From Bedellia somnulentella (lineage: Eukaryota > Arthropoda > Insecta > Lepidoptera > Bedelliidae), in assembly GCA_963576735.1 (NCBI GenBank), contig OY755197.1:7142501-7206500 (forward strand): 64,000 nucleotides of DNA, given 5' to 3'. The position numbers and the translations under genes were made by a program. The notes beneath the pieces were generated by a model. The model worked only from the letters and a program-made list of their open reading frames with translations. It had not been told where the DNA came from and searched no databases. This document shows, in pieces, positions 11,460 through 22,059 of this stretch. The stretch's first letter is position 1; the number at the start of each line of letters is the position of its first letter.

Positions 11460-11870
11460 TTCTTTTAATATTAAAGGAGACCATTCAATAATTCAGTAAT
11501 AAACGGCACAAATCTTGCCTAAACAATTAATTTTAATTTCTGTCTCAATCTTTAACAATTCTGTTTATATCTTAAATCGATCCAAACAAAGCCCTAAGGT
11601 TTAAAATTTTAAAGAACTGAGTAAAGTAGGTTATACAACCTGTGGAACGGGTCAATAGGTCCTACTCGTGCACTGACATTTACTTAAAGCTTTTTAGCCA
11701 GGAATATAAATCCATAAAACGGAAAATGATCTCGAAAGTCTCATTGTGTTTTATCTGATGGAGGCCAAGCACTGTCTAAACTAACAATGGTTCTGTTAAG
11801 TATCATAATTGGTGTTTTTTGCTATGGTATATAAGCACAAATATACCCTATCTTATTTCGAGGGTGTCGT
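11460..11870. other. AT-rich sequence, nothing recognised
   Basis: No family repeat or gene found. Confidence 0.35.
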
Positions 11871-11878
11871 AGGACAAG

Positions 11879-11930
11879 TAAGGGTACTGCGGTGACTAAG
11901 GGTACTGCGGTGACTAAGGGTAGTGTGGCC
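11879..11930 (+). repeat. 18-bp tandem repeat, nearly 3 units
   Basis: Two exact units of 'taagggtactgcggtgac' are followed by a partial, changed third unit. Confidence 0.9.
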
Positions 11931-11939
11931 TTTGTAGTC

Positions 11940-12890
11940 GTTGTCAGGGGATTTTGTTGGCAACTTTAGTACAAAATACAAACTCAAAGTTCACGCCATA
12001 TATTACCCGGTATTTTAGATTTTATTTAGGCCGTTCAAGTACATCAATCTTGTGTGGTATTCGATTTTGGGACTCGAATTGTGATCCGAATGCTCCAATC
12101 AATTCTCGATTCTAATCCTCGACATTTGTCAAGTTGGAGTACATAAATTGGCTTCTGTTTCGATGTATCCAATACTGTTCGTTATTGCTAAAAATAAAAA
12201 CAACGTTATTTTGAAAATATTGAAATATAAACTTTAATAGCACGATGTAAAGACTATTTTTGTTTGTGATAGTGCACGAAATGAATTCAATCTTCCGACT
12301 TTGGTTAAACTATTATTTTTATCGAAAAATATAACCAAGTCAAATGTTTTTAGTAAATAAACAGGATTAATTTGAAAAAGAACGATTTTAATCGTACGAA
12401 AAATAATTCATTTAAAATTCATAATTTCTGAATTATATTTTCTACTAAATAGTGGAATACAATGACAGAAAAGATAAATGATCATGACATACTCATCGCG
12501 AAATCATAGTTTAAAGAAAATACCCATGAATAAAAAAATCTTAAACGCACGTCTAATCTATAAGTACGTATTAGTAATATCCAGAGTATGGTTTTCAACA
12601 CTATACTGAGAAACTTTTGAAAGTTTGGCGATGGTCTTTTAGGATATTTAATAATAAAGATTCAACTAAACCGTTTACAATGTATTTATAAAGCTAGTAT
12701 GCTGAGCCAATAGTACCGTGTGTTATGAAACTTTATAAAACTACGAAGCCCATGGAAGTATTATTTAAACAGGAACGCGCTCTGGCGACCTAAAGTGTCC
12801 TGAAAAAGGATGGCTAACTAGCTAACTGTGTCTCGTTTTAAGTAGGGTGACCATCTGTTGGTGTTTTAATAAGAGTTCCTCTAAAGGATA
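11940..12890. other. AT-rich sequence, nothing recognised
   Basis: No family repeat, RNA or supported frame. Confidence 0.4.
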
Positions 12891-12907
12891 CAAAAACACT
12901 TATATTT

Positions 12908-13109
12908 TCATATTTTAAATGTTTTTGTTCATGAAAACCTCATGTGGGGACCTGATGCACTCGCAGCCTTTGACACGGTAGCTCAATTGGCAGAGCGACG
13001 GGGGCGTATACCCGAGGTCGCGGGTTCGATCCCCACCTGTGTCGATATTTTTCTTTCCTTTATTTATTAGTTATATTTACATACATACATAATAAAAAAA
13101 TATATTAAA
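12908..13109 (+). mobile_element. tRNA-bearing element, half-palindrome form, 15-bp TSD
   Basis: A 15-bp repeat 'aaaacacttatattt' at 12893-12907 and 13110-13124 flanks the element. It starts with the inverted tail motif ('ttgttcatgaaaacctcatg' then 'tgggga'), is missing the inverted tRNA half, and continues with one plus-strand tRNA-like unit and its 'ctttcctttatttatt' tail. It is a deleted version of the palindromic units at 36.8, 48.3 and 58.4 kb. Confidence 0.7.
12974..13045 (+). other. tRNA-like sequence inside the element above
   Basis: The acceptor arms (gacacgg and ctgtgtc, one G-T pair), the D stem (gctc/gagc), an A box ('tagctcaattggcagagc') and a B box ('ggttcgatccc') are present. 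The anticodon arm is off-register: only four pairs form and the loop is 8 nt. I regard this as a tRNA-derived repeat head, not a working tRNA gene. No anticodon can be assigned safely. Confidence 0.65.
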
Positions 13110-13196
13110 AAAACACTTATATTTACATATATACATTGTTTTTGGTAAATCAACGTGTTTTTTATACATATTTATTCTTAATTAATAGATTATAAA

Positions 13197-13252
13197 AGAA
13201 TGGGTAGCCAGCGCTTGAGAATTAAAATTTCCTCAGCCACTTTTTGAGCAAA
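13197..13252 (-). repeat. SINE-A fragment
   Basis: 'gggtagccagcgcttgagaa' followed by 'cctcagccacttttt' is an internal 3'-side piece of SINE-A. Confidence 0.6.
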
Positions 13253-13259
13253 ACCAAAT

Positions 13260-13770
13260 TCAAATCGTTTAATGCATTCATGTGGTAAAGTTCGAGATGA
13301 TACAGGTTAATTTATTTATTGTTCCATAACATGAACCCATATTTATCACTATATTTTCTTAATTAAATGATGAAAGCTCCAAAACACTCAAACAGATGAT
13401 AAATTGTGGACACCACATTTATCTTGTTTCGATGGGGATACCCGTGACAAATATTAATATCCCTTTTGCCAAACTTAACCAATTATTTATCTCCAAATCG
13501 ATAGGCGACAATAATAATTAAAATAAAATACAAAAAAGGAACAGTTTATAACCTGCTTTTTATAAAATACTCCCTATAAATAAGTTTAATTTGTTTTTCT
13601 TTGAACTTAATCTCGACTGGCAACCGTGCGAGCGGGACACACTTCTCTCTCACACGGCTCTCGTTCTAGGACGTTTCTCTGCTTGACAGTCTTTAAAAGA
13701 TAATTAACTTTATTGCATGGTAATAAATTGCATTTTTGTTTACCATATTTTTGTGAGTACTCTCTCCTGT
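13260..13770. other. AT-rich sequence, nothing recognised
   Basis: Contains a mildly GC-richer patch at 13615-13690 ('tctcgttctaggacgtttct') with no identified function. Confidence 0.35.
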
Positions 13771-13776
13771 TTAGTT

Positions 13777-14030
13777 AGGGCCAGCGCTGACTGCCGGCAT
13801 GGCATGGCAAAGGATTTCGGTACAGATATAGCATTTTTAATCTTATTACCATGAGTATAGAATTCATTTTACTTCATTTTGACACAACGATGCCGACGTT
13901 CTGTCCTACCGCGGTCTCCCTCGGCATCGTTGTGTCAAAATGAATTATATACGCATGGTAATAAGATTAAAAATGCTATATCTGTACCGAAATCCTTTGC
14001 CATGCCATGCCGGCAGTCAGCGCCGGCCCT
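13777..14030. mobile_element. Hairpin MITE, arms about 100 bp
   Basis: The left arm starts 'agggccagcgctgactgccg' and the right arm ends with its complement ('cggcagtcagcgccggccct'). Complementarity continues through 'ctatatctgtaccgaaatcc' and the mirror-image 'atcgttgtgtcaaaatgaat', leaving a loop of about 30 bp. No protein is encoded; the 63-codon frame at 13879 is a by-product of the hairpin. A TSD is not clear. The GGGCC-type ends recall hAT-like MITEs, which is only a suggestion. Confidence 0.8.
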
Positions 14031-14039
14031 TAGTAGCTT

Positions 14040-14410
14040 CATGACGAAGCCTTTTACATTTGACACCTGAATTCCTAATCAGGAAACAATAAATGCAACT
14101 CATGAAATAACAAAACGTACTGAACTCCAAATGCCACACAGGTGTTAAAAAATGCTTTGGCAGACTGAATTATTAAATTATTGCGCAATATATACCCACG
14201 TAGTAAACGTCAGAGATTTTATGTTCTCGGAATAGAATTTGATGCCTCGATCTGTGTGCGGTGACTCAGTTTTCTCTAAGCCACTGTTTTGGTATCAAAT
14301 ATTAGATTTATTACTTCAATGATTTATTTAAATAGTTTTTTTTTTTTAAAAAAGGTCGTAAATGCACATAAATTAAGTTTTGGAGATTAATTACCCCGTA
14401 AGACATTCTA
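14040..14410. other. AT-rich sequence, nothing recognised
   Basis: No repeat or gene found apart from homopolymer runs near 14335. Confidence 0.35.
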
Positions 14411-14415
14411 GGATA

Positions 14416-14645
14416 ACATACATACATATACTCACGGCTATGAATCCCTAGAAGGGTTTGCCAGAGCATTGGAATAAGAAATTCCTCAGCAACTTTTGGA
14501 AGTTGATTGATAAAATATTGTAATGTAAAGGTTTTCGGTAACCGCCTTCCCCAAAAACCACTTTAAAAAGCCCCATAACCTTAGTCGCCTCTTACGACAT
14601 TGGTGGGTACAAAGGGGTAGTGACATTCTAAGCCAGCACTACACG
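14416..14645 (-). mobile_element. SINE-A copy
   Basis: From 'catacatacatatactcacg' to 'agccagcactacacgg'. It belongs to the subfamily with 'gacattctaagcc'. Confidence 0.9.
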
Positions 14646-14784
14646 GAAATCAATTTTTACTACGAAGATATGTGATTAATGTTTAATATTAGTAAAGCAC
14701 ACAATTGGTTGATTCTCCAGTAGGTACTGGCTATCTTTTTTGGGATTTTTTAACTGTAAGTTTAAGTAGGTTTATATGAAAATA

Positions 14785-14903
14785 CATACATACATACATA
14801 TACTAACGGCTATAAATCCCTAGAAGGGGTAGCCAGAGCTAAGGAATTAGAAATTCCTCAGCCACTTTTGGAAAGTTGATTGGGGAAAAGATGGTGAAAT
14901 AAA
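14785..14903 (-). mobile_element. SINE-A, 3' half, split by a TIR element
   Basis: The tail side of a SINE-A whose other half is at 16258-16401. The whole composite is flanked by the 12-bp repeat 'tatatgaaaata' (14773-14784 and 16402-16413). Confidence 0.93.
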
Positions 14904-15284
14904 CGTGTAGTATACTTAATTCACCTGAGTTAATTCACCTAGGTGAATTACATATACTATTCATAAATTTTATTCACCTAGGTGCATTAAGTATACAATA
15001 TTATATATTATAATAGACAAGACATATCGTGGAATCATATACCTTATTTGGACTTGCAAAATTTTCGCGTGGTTAAAATCATCAAGAGGTAAAAACACTT
15101 AGATTATTTATGCAAAATGTTGCTAATTTTAATCAAAATTCTTATTACTAGGCAAGTACTAGGAGTTCATAGGATCATAAGAAATATCCCTAACGCAGGC
15201 TCACGTTGTAAGGTATGTGATGTGATTGTGATTCATAATGTTAACAAAATTTCATAGAAAAAGCGAAGTGAGTAATTTACATAC

Positions 15285-15490
15285 ATTGGGGTAGGCAGAG
15301 ACTATTGATCGCCACTTTGTACGATCCTGGCAAATATCTCTAGCTTCGTTTACATTCATCAATCTTTTCATACATTCTGATATTCTTCATACTTCGGACG
15401 CCGGCCTTTTTGAGCACACTCTCTATTTGGTCCAGGTGTGTCCTCCGTGATCGTCCTCTACTCACATTACCTTCCACATTGGCTCCAAGT
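15285..15490 (-). mobile_element. RTE LINE 3' stub inside the TIR element
   Basis: 'cattggggtaggcagagact', 'gatcgccactttgtacgatc' and 'ccttccacattggctccaag' match the RTE C-terminal region read on the minus strand. A 62-codon minus-strand frame is a remnant of its coding frame. Confidence 0.75.
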
Positions 15491-15677
15491 GAGTTATTTG
15501 TTAAATAAAAAAAACCATACCGTAACACAATCGTTTTCTAGAATTGAAAAATTATATTATAAATGAAATTATTTAACGAACCATCTCTAAAAAATGACCC
15601 ACTGTTATTTGGCCATCTAAAAGGCGTAACTGATATTCGCAAATTATCTTGTCATTAATTTTCACACTTCAAATTCA

Positions 15678-16049
15678 ACATAACATAACATAAACATAAA
15701 CGTTCACGCCGGATATCCCCGAAGGGGTTGGCAGAGGTACTAATACTTCTGAACATCACGTGACTTTGTCACCTGGTGTTCAGAGTACCCACGTTTTGCA
15801 TGGACAGTGTACTCACGTGATAGGGGGCAGGCCTATCGCCGTTTTGTACGAATACACTGTCACATGACTAAGTACAACTCAGCCATGTGGGTTTCCTCAC
15901 GATGTTTTCCCTCACCGTTAACAACCATGATAAATTAACCACACACATGTCTTTAGAAAAGACAAATTGGTGTAGGCCCGACCCAGGATTTGAACACTAG
16001 TCGTTTGCACGATAACCGAGTGTTCTACCCACTGGGCTATCACGGTTGC
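15678..16049 (-). mobile_element. SINE-B, near full length, inside the TIR element
   Basis: On the minus strand it runs from the head 'caaccgtgatagcccagtgg' through 'gtgttcaaatcctgggtcgg' to '...ggcgtgaacgtttatg' and a (TTATG)n tail. One of the best copies of the family. Confidence 0.92.
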
Positions 16050-16257
16050 AATTCAAGTGCCAAGAAATTTATTTATAAAAGTTTAAATATCATTGGGTGA
16101 ATAAAGTTTACTATAAGTGCATTTAAAGCACCTAGGTGAATTAGGTGAATAAAGTTTATTTCTTGTATACTTAATGCACCTAGGTGAATAAAATTTATGA
16201 ATAGTATATGTAATTCACCTAGGTGAATTAACTCAGGTGAATTAAGTATACTACACG

Positions 16258-16401
16258 GAAATAAAGGTTGTTGGTGATTGATGGGTCTCCAACCGCATCG
16301 CCCAAAAATCCCTTAAAAGCCCCAATACCGTTAGTCGCCTCTTACGTACACCCACCGGAAGAAATGGGGTAGTGCTATTCTAAGCCGACACTACACAGCA
16401 C
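16258..16401 (-). mobile_element. SINE-A, 5' half of the split copy
   Basis: Continues the SINE-A interrupted at 14903, from 'gaaataaaggttgttggtga' to 'gccgacactacacagc'. Confidence 0.93.
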
Positions 16402-16419
16402 TATATGAAAATATGAAGG

Positions 16420-17960
16420 CTTATCTTTTCTTTTTATCATTGCAGATGAGAGGCGCCAGCACAGACGAAAGATAAGTAATAAGTATTCATTATATCATAA
16501 ATAACATGATTGCATGGTCACCCACGCATTTATTATGGAATTTGTTGTGTAGGTTGTAACGTTACGTGTCTTAAGTCTTAATCCCCTTATGGAAATAAAA
16601 CCTAAGACACGAAACGCGGAGAGCAAGGAGACTAATAAAACAAGAAAGAAGTTACACCAGTCTATTAAAAATTAGATGTACACAATACAAAAATATTACA
16701 AGAAGGAATTATATAAAATAAATATAACTAAATAACGATACTGATGCGATTCCAAACTTCCACGTTCTGGCTAGAGCAAAGGTAATCTAATTAAAGTATT
16801 AATTATTATTAATTATTATTAATTATTATTATTAATTATTATTATACATTAATCTAATTAATTAATGTATTAGTAATCTCCAAAACCAGTAGTATAGCCG
16901 GCGAAATCAAAGGTCCAGATATCAATCTTTGATGATTTTTAGTCCACAAGCCAATAAGACCAAATGATTGGTCACTTCGGAATACCACTCTGACTGGTTT
17001 AACAAATTCTGCCAGGGTATAAAATTATATATATTATTCTTAGGTGTTTTTAAGCAAAAGGACACCAAGTAGTAAAGGTTGTTCAATATAACAACGGTAG
17101 TAGTAGCTATCCGAAAAAATCTTCAGTAAGATATACTTTTTAAGGATCTCTTGTAGAATGATAAATCCGTTCTTCCTCCATAAAAAAACATCTTGACAAT
17201 CAATAAAAAATCCCAATAGACAATAAAACCTAAAAGAAGGATTTTTTTAAAAAGAGTTTCAGTTAACATAAAAAGATGAAAACAGATAAATTTGAATAAG
17301 TAAAATGTCCTAGCCTTACATTAAAAATAAAAATAAATGCCTGCGCTATCATTTTACACACCAAAAATGAATTAAAATTATATCATTTAACATATTTTAA
17401 AACTATCTAACCTTCGTACACAAACACATTGAAAATTGATCACTAAAGAAAAGTTTAAGATAAAATAAAATTTGACAACTCTCAGCTCCGTCGTTGCCAT
17501 AACAACAACAAAATAAAAACAATAACATAAACCAGAGAAATAAAAATATTATCGACAAATCGCAGAAAAATAATAAAAAGGAACTAAACAATGATATATA
17601 ACCGCAGGAGACTAACATAAAAGGAAATAAATAATAATAAAACGGATTAACAATATTTACAGGTAAGGTTTTATATATTACAAGGTTCACCATGCATGTG
17701 TAGAAAGAGGTTGATTTTTACTTGATTTAATAGAAAGGGAAATAATGTTAATATAAATGCAAGGTTTATTGAAGGGTAGAAAAATCATTTCAACTATCAG
17801 AATTATTAATAAAGTTGTAAGAAGATGTATAGGATCATTAGAAGTATATGTAAAAACATTATGAGTAGAAATAATATTTTGACTAAAACTTATACAACTA
17901 AACAGATAAAAATAAACAAGGTTTTGCTTTAATATTTTTCATCATATACATGTCGAAAAG
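16420..17960. other. AT-rich sequence with (TTAATTATTA) low-complexity block
   Basis: Around 16795-16870 lies a simple AT-repeat block. Elsewhere no repeat family, RNA or convincing gene. A hydrophobic 96-codon minus-strand frame at 17403-17693 is rich in Phe, Leu and Tyr as expected for AT-rich DNA and is not called. Confidence 0.45.
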
Positions 17961-17966
17961 TAATAA

Positions 17967-18062
17967 GAGCAATTACCTCCTTGGTCTAAAAGTAAAAAGC
18001 TCGGCTCAAAACCTGGAGGTCTTGGGTAGGATCCCCGGAGAGGTAACTCTCAAATATAAACT
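17967..18062 (+). repeat. tRNA-like SINE fragment, degenerate
   Basis: 'cctccttggtctaaaagtaa' and 'cctggaggtcttgggtagga' followed by 'tccccgg' resemble the A and B box spacing of a tRNA-derived SINE head. It matches no other family in the window. Confidence 0.35.
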
Positions 18063-18069
18063 TTAGGAT

Positions 18070-18710
18070 TTAGACTTAGAAAATGGAGTGGACTGGCCAT
18101 ATTACCTTATGTGTTGAGCCTTTTTGTGGCGACATTTGTCTGGAAGAATTAAAATTAGTCTTATTATACCCCTATAAAAATTTCTAATAAAATATGAGCA
18201 AAATAATTTAAAGTTTTTTTATTCAAAAGCTTCCATATTATGTTATAGTGAATCCAATACAATTTTCTCTCATGTATTTGGAAACGCCACTTTTAAAATC
18301 CTAACTATATAATGATTCACTAATTACAAGTAATATATTATGTATCATTTTAAAACTTAGTTAAGTTTCTACTGGATATTTATAAGAATTAATATTAAGC
18401 TTTTATAAGTCATGTGAAAGTAATGTTAATTACAACGGCGTTAAGGTTTTACGGGTTTTAAATGAAAAGGCTTTGCAAGATTAATAGCTTCAAAAATATT
18501 TCTAAAGCAAAATCAACGCTTATTTTAATTGTAAAAAATGTGCGAGTATTTTATGCTAATAACCAGATGCTAAAAATCGGAACTTTGTATACATCATTAA
18601 GTGGCCCGGTGTTATTATAAATTGGCAGGTGAAAACCCTTCCTTGGCTGTTTTTTTTAATTATCAAGTGTCTGTTCGAGAAAGGGTCACAACAACCTTTG
18701 AAAGCTCGCT
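18070..18710. other. AT-rich sequence, nothing recognised
   Basis: No family repeat or supported gene. Confidence 0.35.
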
Positions 18711-18717
18711 AATATTT

Positions 18718-18852
18718 CTGAGATACATACTACACTTGTCACTAAATCCCTAACTAAGGTAAAAAGATTTTTAGGACTCAAAATTAATGAACCATTTTTG
18801 GAAGCTGAGTGGAAAATAGCTTGTAAAATAAAATCATGATTTTGAAAAACGG
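18718..18852 (-). repeat. Degenerate SINE-A fragment
   Basis: 'cactaaatccctaactaagg' and 'ccatttttggaagctgagtg' follow the order of the tail half of SINE-A. Confidence 0.5.
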
Positions 18853-18890
18853 TGCACAAAATATTTATCGAAGAGCAACTTGATTACTAA

Positions 18891-18940
18891 CTCCATGAAA
18901 TGAATCACTGAGTCATTTGTAAGTGATTCATTTCATGGAG
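18891..18940. repeat. Perfect 18-bp inverted repeat with 14-nt loop
   Basis: Arms 'ctccatgaaatgaatcac' (18891-18908) and its exact complement (18923-18940). It could be a small hairpin or the remnant of a fold-back element. Confidence 0.9.
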
Positions 18941-19000
18941 ACCACCACTTTGTGAATCCCTCAAGATTATGAATTTTTATTCAGCAATTTTCCTGTTTAT

Positions 19001-19244
19001 CATACATACATATACTCACGACTATAAATCCCATGAAGGGGTAGCCAGAGCTAGGGAATTAGAAATTCCTCAGCCACTTTTGGAAGTTGCGTGGGAAAAA
19101 GATGGTGAAATAGAGGTTTTTGGTGATGGGTCTCCAACCGCATCGCCCAAAAATCCCTTAAAAGCCCTAATACCGTTAGTCGCCTCTTACGTACACCCAC
19201 CGGAAGAAATGGGGTAGTGCTATTCTAAGCCGACACTACACAGC
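19001..19244 (-). mobile_element. SINE-A copy, well preserved
   Basis: From 'catacatacatatactcacg' to 'gccgacactacacagc'. Belongs to the subfamily with 'cttacgtacacccaccgg'. Confidence 0.94.
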
Positions 19245-19316
19245 AAAAGACTTAAAATGGAAATTTTATAGTTAATTCACCTTACAAACTTCAGCTTATG
19301 CGCGCTCTCATACAAA

Positions 19317-19445
19317 TATATGCTCACGCCATTAGTTTATATTAACGTAGGCAGAGACTACCGATCGCCACTTTGTACGATCCTGGCAAACCTCTCAAGC
19401 TTCATGTAAATTAATCAATCTTTTCACACATGTACTTTTATTTTT
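19317..19445 (-). mobile_element. RTE LINE 3' stub
   Basis: 'tatgctcacgccattagttt', 'gatcgccactttgtacgatc' and 'ctggcaaacctctcaagctt' match the RTE C-terminal and tail region. Confidence 0.75.
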
Positions 19446-19485
19446 TAAACCCGCGCTCTCATGCAAAACTGAAGTGTTCAAACTA

Positions 19486-19740
19486 CATGCATAAATACAT
19501 ACATATACTCACGGCTATAAATCCCTAGAAGGGGTAGCCAGAGCTAACGAATTAGAAATTCCTCAGCCACTTTTGGAAGTTGCGTCGGGCAAAGATGGTA
19601 AAATAAAGGTTGTTGGTGATGGGTATCCAACCGCATCGCCCAAAAATCCCTTAAAAAGCCCCAATACCGTTAGTCGCCTCTTACGTACACCCACCGGAAG
19701 AAAAGGGGTAGTGCTATTCTAAGCCGACACTACACAGCAA
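19486..19740 (-). mobile_element. SINE-A, complete, 14-bp TSD
   Basis: Flanked by 'aagtgttcaaacta' at 19472-19485 and 19741-19754. Nearly identical to the copy at 19001. Confidence 0.95.
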
Positions 19741-19749
19741 AAGTGTTCA

Positions 19750-20120
19750 AACTATAGCTCATAATAATTATATTGTATACATTTTTTGAGCACTGTGTCG
19801 ATTCGATAGATCTGCTAAACTATCAGACTAATCCATGCGTTTGAAGTAACGTGAATTCGACTACATCGAACTTACGATTATATTAGACCTCCGGGCTAGT
19901 TGGCAGAATTAGAGTTTTATTCTAGTCGGTTACATAATCATAGTTAAGCAAGATGGTGAATCATACATAATCCTACATTGTAAATCGTTGATAAAGGACG
20001 CTTTGTACAAATATAATGGAGCTTAATGTGTGTTCAGTGATAAAACTGTTGGCCAGTGTTGTAACTTTAAATTAGTTTTGCTTCATGAATCGGAAGCGGT
20101 TTTATATACACAACTTAAAG
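19750..20120. other. Unique sequence, nothing recognised
   Basis: No family repeat, RNA or supported gene. Confidence 0.35.
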
Positions 20121-20126
20121 TATACT

Positions 20127-20470
20127 CACGGCTTTCAATTCAAAAAGGGGTAGCCAGAGCTTCGGAATTAGAACTTTTGGAAGATGTGTTCGCTTAGAAT
20201 AGCACTCCCCATGGGTGACCATGGGTGTTCGTAAGGGGTGACTCAGGGTTTTGGGGCCTTTTTAAGTGATTTTTGGGCTATGCGGTTGGAGACCAGTCAC
20301 CGAGCACCCTAACTTTACTTCTATCTTTTCCTCACGCAACTTCTAAAAGTGGCTGTAGCTCTTTTACCGCTTTTAGGGATTAATAGCCGTGAATATATAT
20401 GTATGTTTTGGAAGTTAGTTGAGGACAAGATGGTAAATCTTAAGGATGATTAGTGATGGGATTATAGTAA
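20127..20470 (-). mobile_element. Old SINE-A interrupted by another SINE-A
   Basis: 'tactcacggctttcaattca' to 'gaacttttggaag' continues at 20406 with 'ttttggaagttagttgagga' up to 'gattagtgatggg'. The 5' part is lost. Confidence 0.8.
20184..20405 (+). mobile_element. SINE-A nested in SINE-A, 9-bp TSD
   Basis: The TSD 'ttttggaag' lies at 20175-20183 and 20406-20414. The inserted copy runs from 'atgtgttcgcttagaatagc' to 'gccgtgaatatatatgtatg'. Confidence 0.88.
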
Positions 20471-20649
20471 CATCATTTAATTAGCCTCAAAATGTTTATA
20501 TATAAAAATATAAGCAAATGCTTAAACTCAACACAGGAAGTTTCAATCTAATTTTTTTTCATTTGCGTCGACCCATATATCGCTCTGTGTGAGGGTAGGT
20601 ATGTCACGCGAGAAGTGAGAAACTGTCAGATTATTCGAACTAAATTGTC

Positions 20650-20718
20650 CTACCCATACCCTTAGTCGCCTCTTACGACACCCGTGAGTAAAAAGGGGCG
20701 GTGACATTCTAAACGTCA
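20650..20718 (-). repeat. SINE-A fragment
   Basis: 'acccttagtcgcctcttacg' followed by 'acacccgtgag...tgacattctaa' is the 5' quarter of the element. Confidence 0.7.
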
Positions 20719-20729
20719 CAAAATGTTCA

Positions 20730-21390
20730 CTAACTGAGGAACCCATTTGATATGGTTGTTAAATTAATAAATTTCTTCAAAGAGGGGTATTTCATAGTTT
20801 TACTGCTTACACTTTTAATGCAACGTGATAATATGTAAAACAGATTTACAAACGCACAGACGTCGACAAAGGCAAACATTGTAATCTTTGAAATGCTTAT
20901 CATATCTATGTACCGCGGGTCAGCTTAATTGGTTACCGATAAACTTTCATATGAAGATTCTATACACTTATTGACCAAGTCACTTCTGCGTTTGACCTTT
21001 GGACGTATTTCCAAGACATCCACTCAAACAAAGCCTCCTTTCATTATGATTTCTTTGGAGGATAACCATTGATACGCTTTCGATGTAAAATGGATCTTAT
21101 GGAGATTAGATTAAAGTTGAAATTGGTAGTTGATGTAATGTAACACGTGCGTTCAAAAACTGTCCTAGTTTTCTTTCGGAAACCGTATGCAAATCTTCTT
21201 TGTTGTCTGTTGTGAGATACTTTTTGGAATAACGGTGTTTCGGAACGTGTGCTTTATAACATTAGTGTTTTTATTTCGATGGATTGATATGCATTTGTTA
21301 AAATAAACGTGAGCATATGTATGTATGTATATAAAAATGAAGTTGTTATTCTATATGTACGCTAAAGTTATGAGACAAAAAATAGCTACA
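20730..21390. other. Unique sequence, nothing recognised
   Basis: No family repeat or gene. 'gtgagcatatgtatgtatg' at 21310-21328 resembles a bare SINE or LINE tail. Confidence 0.35.
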
Positions 21391-21393
21391 TAG

Positions 21394-21524
21394 CTAGTAC
21401 GAGCGACATTTTCAACTACATATCGTCTGGTATAAAACAGCCATCTCCTTCGCACTTACTTAGTATAGTATACTGTCATCTCATTTTAACCGATATCATG
21501 GCGATAAAATAGCGCTCGTGCTAG
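21394..21524 (+). mobile_element. MITE-P copy
   Basis: Ends 'ctagtacgagcg' and 'cgctcgtgctag' are inverted. The core 'ctggtataaaacagccatct' and 'actgtcatctcattttaacc' matches the other copies. Confidence 0.8.
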
Positions 21525-21813
21525 GTCTTCTGTCGATGATAATTCTGAACAAAGACCCAGGAACATGTGGTAATATTCATGTTTGACATGATCTTCTGTC
21601 AACGAAATCACGTGATGATGTCACGGGAATAATTAAAGTGCCGTAATTGTGGCGTCATGACCGAAAACGAACGAACAGACAAAGCGACCGAAATGTAGGA
21701 CGAAACGTGAGAGTTGGGAAAAGGTGTATTCCTAAATGATCATAAAAAAACGGTAAATTGGATATCTTCGGCTTCAATCTAGCAAAGCGGAAATTAAGGG
21801 ATTGATTATTTTG

Positions 21814-22054
21814 AGATACATATATACATCACGGCTATAAATCCCTAAAATGTGTAGCCAGAGCTTCAAAATCAGAATATTCATCAGCTACTTTTGGAAG
21901 TTACGTGAGGAAAAGATTGTAAAATAAATGATTGTGGTGATGGGTCTCCATTTGCATCGATCGCCCAAAAATCACTTAAAAAGCCCTGATATCCTTTCGC
22001 CTTACGATCACCTATGAAAAGATACGGATTAGTGCTATTCTAAGCTGACACTGC
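21814..22054 (-). mobile_element. SINE-A, diverged
   Basis: From 'acatatatacatcacggcta' to 'taagctgacactgcaccg'. Confidence 0.85.
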
Positions 22055-22059
22055 ACCGA

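Larger units (their letters stand above)
14904..16257. mobile_element. 1,354-bp TIR element with perfect 94-bp inverted ends
   Basis: The left end starts 'cgtgtagtatacttaattca' and the right end finishes with its exact complement. The match extends over about 94 bases and includes repeated 'cacctaggtgaat' blocks. The target 'gaaataaa' is duplicated at 14896-14903 and 16258-16265, an 8-bp TSD as made by hAT-type and a few other DNA transposases. Interior sequence is AT-rich and codes for nothing recognisable. It contains a LINE stub and a SINE-B, so it is a non-autonomous element used as a landing site. Further 'cacctaggtgaat' blocks lie inside near 16120. Confidence 0.88.

Noticed and set aside
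12974..13045. A functional tRNA gene
   Set aside because: The anticodon arm does not fold in register, the unit lies in a TSD-flanked repeat, and the same sequence recurs as paired copies elsewhere.
13879..14070. 63-codon plus-strand frame as a gene
   Set aside because: It lies in the loop and right arm of a hairpin MITE.
16797..16847. CRISPR-like or regulatory repeats in the AT block
   Set aside because: It is a simple (TTAATTATTA)-type low-complexity run without spacers.
17403..17693. Hydrophobic 96-codon minus-strand frame that looks like a membrane protein
   Set aside because: The Phe/Leu/Tyr richness follows from AT-rich DNA; no motif, no flanking gene structure.
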